Shown here piece by piece: positions 30,442 through 38,477 of a DNA stretch of 64,000 bases. The number at the start of each line of letters is the position of its first letter. The stretch's first letter is position 1. The notes beneath the pieces are model-generated. The model made no database searches, was not told the DNA's origin, and was given only the letters and a program-made list of their open reading frames with translations. The translations under genes were made by a program, and so were the position numbers. The DNA lies in contig NZ_FNSZ01000001.1 in the NCBI RefSeq assembly GCF_900105245.1, positions 2,666,001 through 2,730,000 on the forward strand. The letters are read 5' to 3'. The DNA comes from Streptomyces sp. 1222.5. GTDB lineage: Bacteria > Actinomycetota > Actinomycetes > Streptomycetales > Streptomycetaceae.

Positions 30442-32106
30442 CCTCCGCCGGGGAGACGTGGCCGTTGCCCGCGTTCGTCGACGCCGGCATGCCGATGGCG
30501 ACCTGGTCGGGGCGCAGCGGCGGGAAGACGCTGCCCGCGTCGCCGGCCACCGGGAAGCCGGTGAGCAGCATGTCGGTCATGGCGATGTGGAAGTCGGCGC
30601 CGCCCATGGAGTGGTACTGGTTGTCCAGGCCCATGATCGGGCCCGAGTTGTAATCCTGGACGTGGAGCAGGGTGAGGTCGTCGCGCAGGGCGTGGATGAC
30701 CGGGAGGTACGCCCCGCAGCGCGGGTCCTGGCCGCCCCACTTGCCGGAGCCGTAGAACTGGTAGCCGTTCTGCACGAAGAACGTCTCCGGGGCCATGGTC
30801 AGCACGAACTTCGCGCCGTAGCGGGCCTTCAGGGTCTTCAGCGCCGAGATGAGGTTGACGATCACCGGGGTGGTGGGGTTGCGGAAGTCCGTGTCGCCCG
30901 TGTTCAGGGACAGCGAGTGGCCCTCGAAGTCGATGTCGAGACCGTCGAGGCCGTAGGTGTCGATGATCTTCGACACGGACGTGACGAAAGCGTCCCGGGC
31001 CGCGGCCGTGGTCAGCTGGACCTGGCCGTTCTGGCCGCCGATCGAGATCAGCACCTTCTTGCCGGCCGCCTGCTTGGCCTTGATCGCCGCCTTGAAGTCG
31101 GCGTCGCTCTCGACGTTCGGGCACTCGGTGACCGGGCAGCGGTTGAAGCGGATGTCGCCGGAGGTGACCGAGGTGGGTTCGCCGAAGGCCAGGTCGATGA
31201 CGTCCCAGCTGTCGGGGACGTCGGCGAGGCGGGTGTAGCCGGAGCCGTTGGCGAAGCTCGCGTGGAGGTAGCCGACGAGGGCGTGGGCGGGCAGGTCCGG
31301 GGAACCGCCACCGCCGGCCGGGCTGGTCGTCGCCGTCACGACCGCGGACTTGGCGGACTCCCCCGCGTCGTTGCTCGCGGTGACCTGGAAGCCGTACGCC
31401 GTCGCGGCCGCGAGTCCGCTCACGGTGGCCGAAGTGCCGGTCACCGTCTGGACCTTGGTGCCGTCGCGGTAGACGGAGTAGCCGGTGGCGCCGGTGACCG
31501 CGGACCAGGACAGGCCGAGGGAGGACGAGGTGACGGCGGTGGTGCGCAGGCCGGCGGGCGGGGCGGGGGGCTGTCCGGTACCGCTGCCGCCGGGGCCGAT
31601 CAGGGAGATGTCGTCGGCGTAGTAGGCGCCCGTGCCGTACCAGCCGTGGGTGTAGATGGTGACCTTGGTGGTCGTGGCGCCGGTGCGGAAGGTGGTGCTG
31701 AGCTTCTGCCAGTCGGGGGCGGACTGGGTCCAGGTGGAGACGTCGGTGGTACCGGTGCCGTTGGCGCCGAGGTAGACGTAGGAGCCGCGGACGTGGCCGG
31801 ACAGGGTGTACTGGGAGTCGGGCTGCACGGTCACGGTCTGGCGCACTGGGCGTTGTCGCTGCCCGCCGGGGTGGCCTGCAGCGCCGAAGTGCCACTGTGC
31901 ACGGGTGAGTTCACGGTCGTGCCGGCCGTGCAGGTCCAGCCGGTCAGACCGGATTCGAAGCCGCCGTTCCGGCTCACGTCCGCGTCGGCCGCGCGGGCGG
32001 CCGACGAGAGCGCGGTGATGCCGGGCACGGCCAGCAACGCGGCCGTGAGCAGGGCGAGGACGGACCTGGGGCGTCTGGTGCCGTGAGCGCGTCGGGGGCG
32101 ATCCAC
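30281..32106 (-). pseudogene. Secreted GH18 chitinase with CBM and FN3 domains, frameshifted
   Basis: The start is a GTG at 32106 with GGAGG upstream, encoding a signal peptide (LALLTAALLAVPGITALSSA) and the start of a carbohydrate-binding module (NGGFESGLTGWTC). The frame ends at a TGA near 31835. The module resumes in another frame (TVTVQPDSQYTLSGHV), followed by a fibronectin III domain and a GH18 catalytic domain with the DGLDIDFE active-site motif. One missing C in TGCGCC (near 31845) explains the break; inserting it restores TGC CGC CAG. As written, only a ~90-aa fragment would be made. This may be a sequence error. A DasR-like site lies upstream. Confidence 0.85.
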
Positions 32107-32153
32107 AAGGGCCTCCGGAAGAGGGGGAGTTGAGGGCGTGGAGCGCCCACAAC

Positions 32154-32167
32154 TTGGTCCAGACCAA
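32154..32167. promoter_or_regulatory. DasR-like operator (dre) in the chitinase promoter
   Basis: TTGGTCCAGACCAA is an almost perfect palindrome matching 12 of 16 positions of the DasR-responsive element ACTGGTCTAGACCACT when flanks are included. It lies 48 bp upstream of the GTG. On the chitinase strand a TTGACA hexamer just precedes it, so the operator overlaps the core promoter. Streptomyces chitinase genes are known to carry such elements and to respond to N-acetylglucosamine/chito-oligosaccharides. Confidence 0.85.
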
Positions 32168-32191
32168 TCCTCTTGTCAAGGGGTCGGGGCG

Positions 32192-32650
32192 CTACCCGTC
32201 CTCCGTCCGCCCCCCGGCCGGCCCCGCCGCCGCCTCGTGCATCGCCAGTTCCAGCAGCGCGGGGTCGGTGAGCATGCCCGAACCGTCCGGCACGACCAGC
32301 CAGCGCACCGCCCGGGTCGCCCGGCCCGGGTACGGCACGACGATCCAGGTGCCGGGCCCGGCGGTACGGATGCCGGTGCCGAGCCAGCGGGCCGCGGTGC
32401 CGGGCGGCACGAAGAAGCCGACCCGGTTGTCGCCGAAGTCGACGAGCACCGGCCCGGGCCGGTCGAGGATGCGGGTGAGCACGTCCAGCGTCGGGTAGCC
32501 GAGCTCGCCCGGCAGGATCAGTACGTCCCAGGCCTTGCCCGCGGGCAGCAGGGCGACCCCGAGGGGGTTGCGCTCCCACTCCCAGCGGCAGGCCTCGGGG
32601 TCCGGTGCGACGGCTGCCAGCCATTCGACCGCCGTCTTCGCCCCAGTCAT
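32192..32650 (-). CDS. Small protein of unknown function, Prim-Pol-N-like
   Basis: A 152-aa protein from ATG 32650 with a GGGAGG site eight bases upstream. The middle (LPGELGYPTLDVLTRIL, GPVLVDFGDNRVGFFVPPG, GTWIVVPYPGR, WLVVPDGSGMLTDP) resembles the N-terminal region of actinobacterial bifunctional primase/polymerase-like proteins, but the metal-binding motif is not visible. Its ribosome-binding site is in the stem of a 15-bp inverted repeat. It lies between the PuuB-like oxidase gene and the chitinase promoter. Function unknown. Confidence 0.6.
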   Translation of the reverse strand: MTGAKTAVEWLAAVAPDPEACRWEWERNPLGVALLPAGKAWDVLILPGELGYPTLDVLTRILDRPGPVLVDFGDNRVGFFVPPGTAARWLGTGIRTAGPGTWIVVPYPGRATRAVRWLVVPDGSGMLTDPALLELAMHEAAAGPAGGRTEDG

Positions 32651-32654
32651 CGAT

Positions 32655-32707
32655 AAGCCTCCCTCTCTCGTGCGACGCGGTGGCGTCGGGGAGAGAGAGG
32701 GAGGCTT
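32655..32707 (-). promoter_or_regulatory. 15-bp inverted repeat containing the next gene's ribosome-binding site
   Basis: AAGCCTCCCTCTCTC (32655-32669) and GAGAGAGGGAGGCTT (32693-32707) are perfect inverted repeats. On the minus transcript the 3' arm contains the GGGAGG site of the gene starting at 32650, and a second small stem (GACGC/GCGTC) is in the loop. It could terminate the pot/oxidase transcript (stop at 32771) and also block translation of the downstream gene. Confidence 0.75.
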
Positions 32708-32770
32708 TCCGCAGGGCATTACGCGACTTCCGCGCCCTCTTTCGAGTGAGGTGGGGCACACCCCACGGGA

Positions 32771-34201
32771 TCAGCTGTCGAAGCCGAGCCCCAGCCGGTC
32801 CATCGTCCGCAGCCACAGGTTGCGGCGGCCGCCGTGCGCGTCCGCGCGGGCGAGGGACCACTTGGTGAGGGCGATGCCCGTCCAGGCGAACGGCTCCGGC
32901 GGGAACGGCAGCGGCTTCTTGCGCACCATCTCCAGCTCGGTCCGCTCGGTGCGCTCCCCGTCCAGCAGGTCCAGCATCACGTCGGCACCGAAGCGGGTCG
33001 CGCCGACGCCGAGGCCGGTGTAGCCGGCCGCGTACGCGACCTTCCCCTGGTGGCCGGTGCCGAAGAACGCCGAGAAACGGGAGCAGGTGTCGATCGCGCC
33101 GCCCCAGGCGTGGGTGAAGCGCACGCCCTCCAGCTGCGGGAAGCAGGTGAAGAAGTGGCCCGCGAGCTTGGCGTACGTCTCCGGCCGGTCGTCGTACTCG
33201 GCGCGCATCCGGCCGCCGTACGGGTAGATCGCGTCGTAGCCGCCCCACAGGACGCGGTTGTCCGCGGACAGCCGGAAGTAGTGGAACTGGTTGGCGCTGT
33301 CGCCCAGCCCCTGCCGGTTCTTCCAGCCGATCTCGGCCAGTTGGTCGGCGCTCAGCGGCTCCGTCATCAGCGCGTAGTCGTAGACCGGCACGGTGTACGA
33401 GCGCACGCGCCGCAGCAGACTCGGGAAGATGTTCGTACCGAGCGCGACCCGGCGGGCGCGGACGGCGCCGTACGGAGTGCGGACGGCCATGCCGGCGCCG
33501 TAGCTCTTCAGGGTCAGGGCGGGCGTGTGCTCGTAGACCCGGACACCGAGCCTGATGCACGCCTGCTTCAGGCCCCAGGCCAGCTTCGCCGGGTGCAGCA
33601 TGGCCACACCGCGGCGGTCCCACAGGCCCGCCTCGAAGGTCGGCGAGTTCACCTGTTCGCGCACGGCGTCGGTGTCCAGGAACTCGACGCCGTCGGCGAG
33701 CCCCTTCTCCGTCAACTGGCGGTGCCAGTCGCCAAGTTCCCAGGCCTGGTAGGTCTCGGTGGCGACGTCGATCTCACCGGTGCGCTCGAAGTCGCAGTCG
33801 ATGTCGTGCCGGGCGACCGCCGCCTCGATCTCGTCGAGGTTGCGGCGGCCCAGCTCCTCCAGCTTGCCGATCTCGTCCGGCCAGCGGCTGAGGCCGTTGG
33901 ACAGGCCGTGGGTCAGGGAGGCGGCGCAGAAGCCGCCGTTGCGGCCGGAGGCGGCCCAGCCCACCTCACGGCCTTCCAGCAGCACCACATCGCGCTGCGG
34001 GTCGCGCTCCTTGGCGTTGAGCGCGGTCCACAGTCCGCTGTAGCCGCCGCCGACGACCAGCAGGTCGCAGGTGTCGGTGCCGGTGAGAGCGGGCTCGGCG
34101 GGGGGCTTGCCGGGGTCTTCCAGCCAGTACGGGACCGGCTGGGCTTCGGAAAGAGAGGCGATCCACTTGTCTTCACCACGGCTCATGGCGCTCGGGGCCA
34201 T
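32771..34201 (-). CDS. FAD-dependent oxidase, PuuB-like (gamma-glutamylputrescine oxidase family)
   Basis: A 476-aa DAO-family flavoprotein. The dinucleotide-binding fold is LLVVGGGYSGLWTALNAKER at about residues 47-66, followed by VGWAASGRNGGFCAAS and near the end HQGKVAYAAGYTGLGVGATR. The family oxidises amines such as gamma-glutamylputrescine. Its position 22 bp after potC makes a polyamine substrate likely. A gamma-glutamylputrescine synthetase is not encoded in the window. The expected upstream substrate is therefore inferred only. Confidence 0.85.
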   Translation of the reverse strand: MAPSAMSRGEDKWIASLSEAQPVPYWLEDPGKPPAEPALTGTDTCDLLVVGGGYSGLWTALNAKERDPQRDVVLLEGREVGWAASGRNGGFCAASLTHGLSNGLSRWPDEIGKLEELGRRNLDEIEAAVARHDIDCDFERTGEIDVATETYQAWELGDWHRQLTEKGLADGVEFLDTDAVREQVNSPTFEAGLWDRRGVAMLHPAKLAWGLKQACIRLGVRVYEHTPALTLKSYGAGMAVRTPYGAVRARRVALGTNIFPSLLRRVRSYTVPVYDYALMTEPLSADQLAEIGWKNRQGLGDSANQFHYFRLSADNRVLWGGYDAIYPYGGRMRAEYDDRPETYAKLAGHFFTCFPQLEGVRFTHAWGGAIDTCSRFSAFFGTGHQGKVAYAAGYTGLGVGATRFGADVMLDLLDGERTERTELEMVRKKPLPFPPEPFAWTGIALTKWSLARADAHGGRRNLWLRTMDRLGLGFDS

Positions 34202-34223
34202 GATTTCAACTCCCTACAGGGGC

Positions 34224-35024
34224 TTATGCCTTTTGCTTGTTGCGGCGATTGCTGATGACCATCGAGGTCAGGACGAACAGTACGGCGAGGAGGAACATGG
34301 CCGTACCGATGACATTGATCTGCACGGGCGTTCCGCGCTGCGCCGAACCCCACACGAACATGGGGAACGTGACGGTCGAACCGGCGTTGAAATTGGTGAT
34401 GATGAAATCGTCGAAGGAGAGCGCGAAGGAGAGCAGCGCGCCCGCGGCGATGCCGGGTGCCGCGATGGGCAGGGTGACTCGCAGGAAGGTCTGCGCGGGG
34501 CCGGCGTACAGGTCGCGGGCCGCCTCCTCCAGGCGCGGGTCCATCGACATCACGCGGGCCTTGACCGCGACGACGACGAAGCTGAGGCAGAACATGATGT
34601 GCGCGATCAGGATCGTCCAGAAGCCGAGCTGCGCGCCCATGTTCAGGAACAGCGTGAGCAGTGAGGCCGCCATGACGACCTCGGGCATGGCCATCGGCAG
34701 GAAGATCAGCGAGTTCACGGCGGAGCGCGCGCGGAAGCGGTAGCGGACCAGCGCGAAGGCGATCATGGTGCCGAGGAGCGTGGCGCCGACCGTCGCCCAG
34801 AAGGCGATCTGGAGGCTGAGGGAGAGCGAGCCGCACATGTCGGCGACACCGCACGGGTCCTTCCAGGCGGCAGTCGAGAACTGCTGCCACTCGTAATTGA
34901 AGCGCCCCTTCGGCTTGTTGAAGGAGAACACCGTGACGACGATGTTCGGCAGCAGGAGGTAGGCGAGTGTGCAGAGCCCGGCGATGACGACGAGATTGCG
35001 CTTGAGCCAGTTGACGAAGGGCAT
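34224..35024 (-). CDS. potC: Spermidine/putrescine ABC transporter permease PotC
   Basis: A 266-aa inner-membrane permease with about six membrane segments and the EAA loop (EEAARDLYAGPAQTFLRVTL) before a PIAAPGI turn, which contacts the ATPase. It abuts potB with no gap (35024/35025). Motifs and position identify it as PotC, the second permease subunit. It belongs to potD-potA-potB-potC-oxidase. Confidence 0.93.
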   Translation of the reverse strand: MPFVNWLKRNLVVIAGLCTLAYLLLPNIVVTVFSFNKPKGRFNYEWQQFSTAAWKDPCGVADMCGSLSLSLQIAFWATVGATLLGTMIAFALVRYRFRARSAVNSLIFLPMAMPEVVMAASLLTLFLNMGAQLGFWTILIAHIMFCLSFVVVAVKARVMSMDPRLEEAARDLYAGPAQTFLRVTLPIAAPGIAAGALLSFALSFDDFIITNFNAGSTVTFPMFVWGSAQRGTPVQINVIGTAMFLLAVLFVLTSMVISNRRNKQKA

Positions 35025-35960
35025 TTAAACCAGATCCTCCGTCCCGGACCGGCGGATGTAGATCGTGACCATGGCCAGGATCGCGGCCATGAGGATGAAG
35101 GAGAGCGCGGCCGCCGTCGGATAGTCCAGGATGCGCAGGAACTGCGTCTGGATCACGTTTCCGATCATGCGGGTGTCGGTGGAGCCGAGGAGTTCGGCGT
35201 TGACGTAGTCGCCGGCCGCCGGAATGAAGGTCAGCAGGGTTCCCGAGACCACACCGGGCATCGACAGCGGGAAGGTCACCTTGCGGAAGGTGGTCCACGG
35301 CTTGGCGTACAGGTCGCCGGCCGCCTCGTGCAGCCGCCCGTCGATCCGCTCCAGCGAGGTGTAGAGCGGCAGGATCATGAACGGCAGGAAGTTGTACGTC
35401 AGACCGCAGACGACCGCCAGCGGTGTGGCGAGGACGCGGTCGCCGGCCGTCCAGCCGATCCAGGCGGTGAGGTCCAGGATGTGCAGCGAGTTCAGGGCGT
35501 GCACGACCGGGCCGTTGTCCGCGAGGATCGTCTTCCAGGCCAGCGTGCGGATCAGGAAGCTGGTGAAGAACGGCGCGATCACCAGGATCATGATCAGGTT
35601 CTTCCAGCGGCCGGCGCGGAAGGCGATCAGGTACGCGAGCGGGTAGCCCAGCAGCAGGCACAGGACGGTCGCGGCGGCGGCGTAGAACACCGAGCGCAGG
35701 AACTGCGGCCAGTACTCGGCGAGGGCGTCCCAGTAGGTCGCGAAGTGCCAGGTGACCTTGTAGCCGTCCTCCAGGGAGCCCGTCTGCACGGAGGTGGAGG
35801 CCTGGTAGATCATCGGCAGCGCGAAGAAGACGATCAGCCACAGCAGGCCGGGCAGCAGCAGCCAGTACGGGGTGAACCGGCCGCGCTTGCGCGCGGGCTT
35901 CTTCGCGGGTTCCGCGGCCGCGAGGGGCGGGGGCGCTTCTTGGAGCGTCGACATGGTCAC
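35025..35960 (-). CDS. potB: Spermidine/putrescine ABC transporter permease PotB
   Basis: A 311-aa permease with six predicted membrane segments after an Ala/Lys-rich cytoplasmic N-terminus. The EAA motif is LHEAAGDLYAKPWTTFRKVT. The GTG at 35960 overlaps the potA stop (GTGA, 35957-35960); an ATG at 35954 is also possible. It pairs with PotC. Confidence 0.93.
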   Translation of the reverse strand: MTMSTLQEAPPPLAAAEPAKKPARKRGRFTPYWLLLPGLLWLIVFFALPMIYQASTSVQTGSLEDGYKVTWHFATYWDALAEYWPQFLRSVFYAAAATVLCLLLGYPLAYLIAFRAGRWKNLIMILVIAPFFTSFLIRTLAWKTILADNGPVVHALNSLHILDLTAWIGWTAGDRVLATPLAVVCGLTYNFLPFMILPLYTSLERIDGRLHEAAGDLYAKPWTTFRKVTFPLSMPGVVSGTLLTFIPAAGDYVNAELLGSTDTRMIGNVIQTQFLRILDYPTAAALSFILMAAILAMVTIYIRRSGTEDLV

Positions 35961-37123
35961 GCGGCCTCTTCCTCGACGGTCTCCACGCCGGCGTCGATGT
36001 CCTGGGCCGCGTCCAGGCCGAAGGTGTGGGCCGGGCTCCAGTGCAGGACGACGTCGGCGCCGGGCAGGAGACGGCCGTCGCGCTCGACGTTCTGCACGTA
36101 CACCGCGAACTCGTCGCAGACCGGGGTGTCGATCACGTACTGCGTGGAGACGCCGATGAAGCTGGCGTCGGCGATCTTGCCGGTGAGGCGGTTGCGGCCC
36201 GCCGGGATCTCCCCCGCGTCGTCGGCGTGGGTGAGCGCGATCTTCTCGGGGCGGATGCCGACCAGCACCTTGCCGCCGGCCGTCGTCGGCGCCGAACAGC
36301 GCGCCTCGGGCAGCACCAGCTTGCCGCCGCCGGCCTTGAGCACGATGTCGTCACCGTTCTTCGTGTCGATCTCCGCCTCGATGAGGTTGGAGGTGCCGAG
36401 GAAGTTGGCGACGAAGGTGGTCTGCGGGTTCTCGTACAGGTCGGTGGGCGCGCCGAGCTGCTCCACGCGGCCCGCGTTCATCACGGCGACCGTGTCGGCC
36501 ATGGTCATGGCCTCCTCCTGGTCGTGCGTGACGTGGACGAAGGTGATGCCGACCTCGGTCTGGATGCGCTTGAGCTCCAGCTGCATCTGGCGGCGCAGCT
36601 TCAGGTCGAGGGCGCCGAGGGGCTCGTCGAGGAGGAGCACCTTCGGGTGGTTGATCAGCGCCCGGGCCACGGCGACGCGCTGCTGCTGGCCGCCGGATAG
36701 CTGGTGGGGTTTCTTCCGCGCCTGCTCGCCGAGCTGGACCAGTTCCAGCATGTCCTCCACCTGCTTCTTCACGCTCTTCAGGCCGCGGCGGCGCAGGCCG
36801 AAGGCGACGTTCTCGAAGATGTCGAGGTGCGGGAAGAGGGCGTAGGACTGGAAGACCGTGTTGACCGGCCGCTTGTACGGCGGCAGGTGGGTGACGTCCT
36901 GGTCACCCAGGTGCACCGTCCCGGAGGAAGGTTCCTCCAGGCCGGCGATCATGCGCAGTGTGGTGGTCTTGCCGCAGCCGGAGGCACCGAGCAGAGCGAA
37001 GAAGGAGCCCTGCGGCACGGTCAGGTCCAGCGGCTGTACGGCGGTGAAGGCACCGTACGTCTTGGAGATACCGGAGAGGCGGACGTCGCCGCTGTTGTCT
37101 GGTGTCGTCTTCATCGTCGTCAC
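35957..37123 (-). CDS. potA: Spermidine/putrescine ABC transporter ATPase PotA
   Basis: A 388-aa ABC ATPase with Walker A GASGCGKTT, Q-loop FQSYALFPH, signature LSGGQQQRVAVARAL, Walker B VLLLDEPLGALD and H-loop VTHDQEEA. A TOBE-type regulatory domain fills residues ~245-388 and ends in an acidic tail (VEEEAA). The GTG at 37123 overlaps the potD stop by 4 bp; the ATG at 37114 could also be used. It energises polyamine import. Confidence 0.95.
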   Translation of the reverse strand: MTTMKTTPDNSGDVRLSGISKTYGAFTAVQPLDLTVPQGSFFALLGASGCGKTTTLRMIAGLEEPSSGTVHLGDQDVTHLPPYKRPVNTVFQSYALFPHLDIFENVAFGLRRRGLKSVKKQVEDMLELVQLGEQARKKPHQLSGGQQQRVAVARALINHPKVLLLDEPLGALDLKLRRQMQLELKRIQTEVGITFVHVTHDQEEAMTMADTVAVMNAGRVEQLGAPTDLYENPQTTFVANFLGTSNLIEAEIDTKNGDDIVLKAGGGKLVLPEARCSAPTTAGGKVLVGIRPEKIALTHADDAGEIPAGRNRLTGKIADASFIGVSTQYVIDTPVCDEFAVYVQNVERDGRLLPGADVVLHWSPAHTFGLDAAQDIDAGVETVEEEAA

Positions 37124-38367
37124 GCCCCTGTGAGCTTCGCGAACTTCTCTTCGTAGGCCGTCTCTTCCTTCGGGCTCAGGGAGCGGAAGGCATGGGACTT
37201 CGCCTGCATGGCCTTGTCCGGAACGATCAGCGGATTGTTCGCCGCGTCCTTGTCGATCTTCGCAAGGTAGGGCTTCACGCCCTCGACCGGAGACACGTAG
37301 TTGATGTAGGCGGCGAGCGCGGCGGCCTGCTCGGGCTCGTAGTAGAAGTCGATCAGCCGCTCGGCGTTCGTCTTGTGCCGCGCCTTGTTGGGGACGCACA
37401 TGTTGTCGGTCGACGTCATGTAGCCGCTGTCCGGGATCACGAAGTCCACGTCCGGGCTGTCCGCCTTGAGCTGGACCACGTCGCCCGCCCAGGCGACACA
37501 GGCCGCGAGGTCGCCCTTGGTGAGGTCGGACGTGTAGTCGTTGCCCGTGAAGCGGCGGATCTGCCCCCTGTCGACGGCCTTCTGCAGACGGGCGATCGCC
37601 GCGTCGAAGTCGTCGTCGGTGAACTTCGCCGGGTCCTTGCCCATGTCGAGCAGGGTCATGCCCACGGAGTCGCGCATCTCCGACAGGAAGCCGACGCGTC
37701 CCTTGAGCTTCGGGTTGTCGAGCAGGTCGGAGACCGACCGCACCTCGACGCCGTCGAGCGCCTTCTTGTTGTAGGCGATCACGGTCGAGATGCCCTGCCA
37801 GGGGTACGAGTACGCCCGCCCGGGGTCCCAGTCCGGGTCACGGAACTGGGGCGAGAGGTTGGTGTAGGCGTGCGGCAGGTTGGACGGGTCCAGTTTCTGG
37901 ACCCAGCCGAGGCGTATCAGCCGGGCGGCCAGCCAGTCGGTGAGGACGAGGATGTCCCGGCCGGTGTCCTGGCCCGCGGCGAGCTGCGGCTTGATCTTGC
38001 CGAAGAACTCGTTGTTGTCGTTGATGTCCTCGGTGTACTTGACCGTGATGCCGGTCCGCCGGCGGAAGGTGTCGAGCGTCGGGTGGCCCTTGGCCTTGTC
38101 GTCGACGTCGATGTACTCGGTCCAGTTGGAGAAGTTCACCACCTTCTCCTGCGCCGAGTGGTCCTGGGCGGACATGCCGCCCGCGGTCTTGCCCGCGGCG
38201 GGGATGCCGCAGCCGCTCAGCGCCCCGATACCGCCGGCCGCGAGCGCACCGCCCGCGGACACCCGCAGCAGCGATCGGCGGGTCATGGCGGCCCGGCCGT
38301 TGCGCAGGCTGCGGCGCATGGCGGCCACTTGGGCCGGGGTCAGGCGGTCGGGCTCGTACTGCTCCAT
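37120..38367 (-). CDS. potD: Spermidine/putrescine-binding lipoprotein PotD
   Basis: A 415-aa extracellular solute-binding protein. A TRRSLLRVSAGG Tat-like signal and the lipobox LSGC (Cys53) mark it as an exported lipoprotein. The mature part begins VNFSNWTEYID and contains the PotD-type ligand-loop segments EDINDNNEFFGKI, DILVLTDWLAARL and RRFTGNDYT. It is the first gene of the transporter operon and lies 110 bp after the aminobutyraldehyde dehydrogenase gene. The 38.4-kb gap has only a weak hairpin, so read-through is possible. Confidence 0.95.
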   Translation of the reverse strand: MEQYEPDRLTPAQVAAMRRSLRNGRAAMTRRSLLRVSAGGALAAGGIGALSGCGIPAAGKTAGGMSAQDHSAQEKVVNFSNWTEYIDVDDKAKGHPTLDTFRRRTGITVKYTEDINDNNEFFGKIKPQLAAGQDTGRDILVLTDWLAARLIRLGWVQKLDPSNLPHAYTNLSPQFRDPDWDPGRAYSYPWQGISTVIAYNKKALDGVEVRSVSDLLDNPKLKGRVGFLSEMRDSVGMTLLDMGKDPAKFTDDDFDAAIARLQKAVDRGQIRRFTGNDYTSDLTKGDLAACVAWAGDVVQLKADSPDVDFVIPDSGYMTSTDNMCVPNKARHKTNAERLIDFYYEPEQAAALAAYINYVSPVEGVKPYLAKIDKDAANNPLIVPDKAMQAKSHAFRSLSPKEETAYEEKFAKLTGA

Positions 38368-38477
38368 GCTCGTGGTGCCCTTTCGGGAGGGAGGGGTCGG
38401 CCTGGTCGGGGCCGGGTCTTCACACCCGGCGGCAGCCGCTGTCCGTGCCGTCCGGCTCGCGCCGGGCGCGACGGCTG

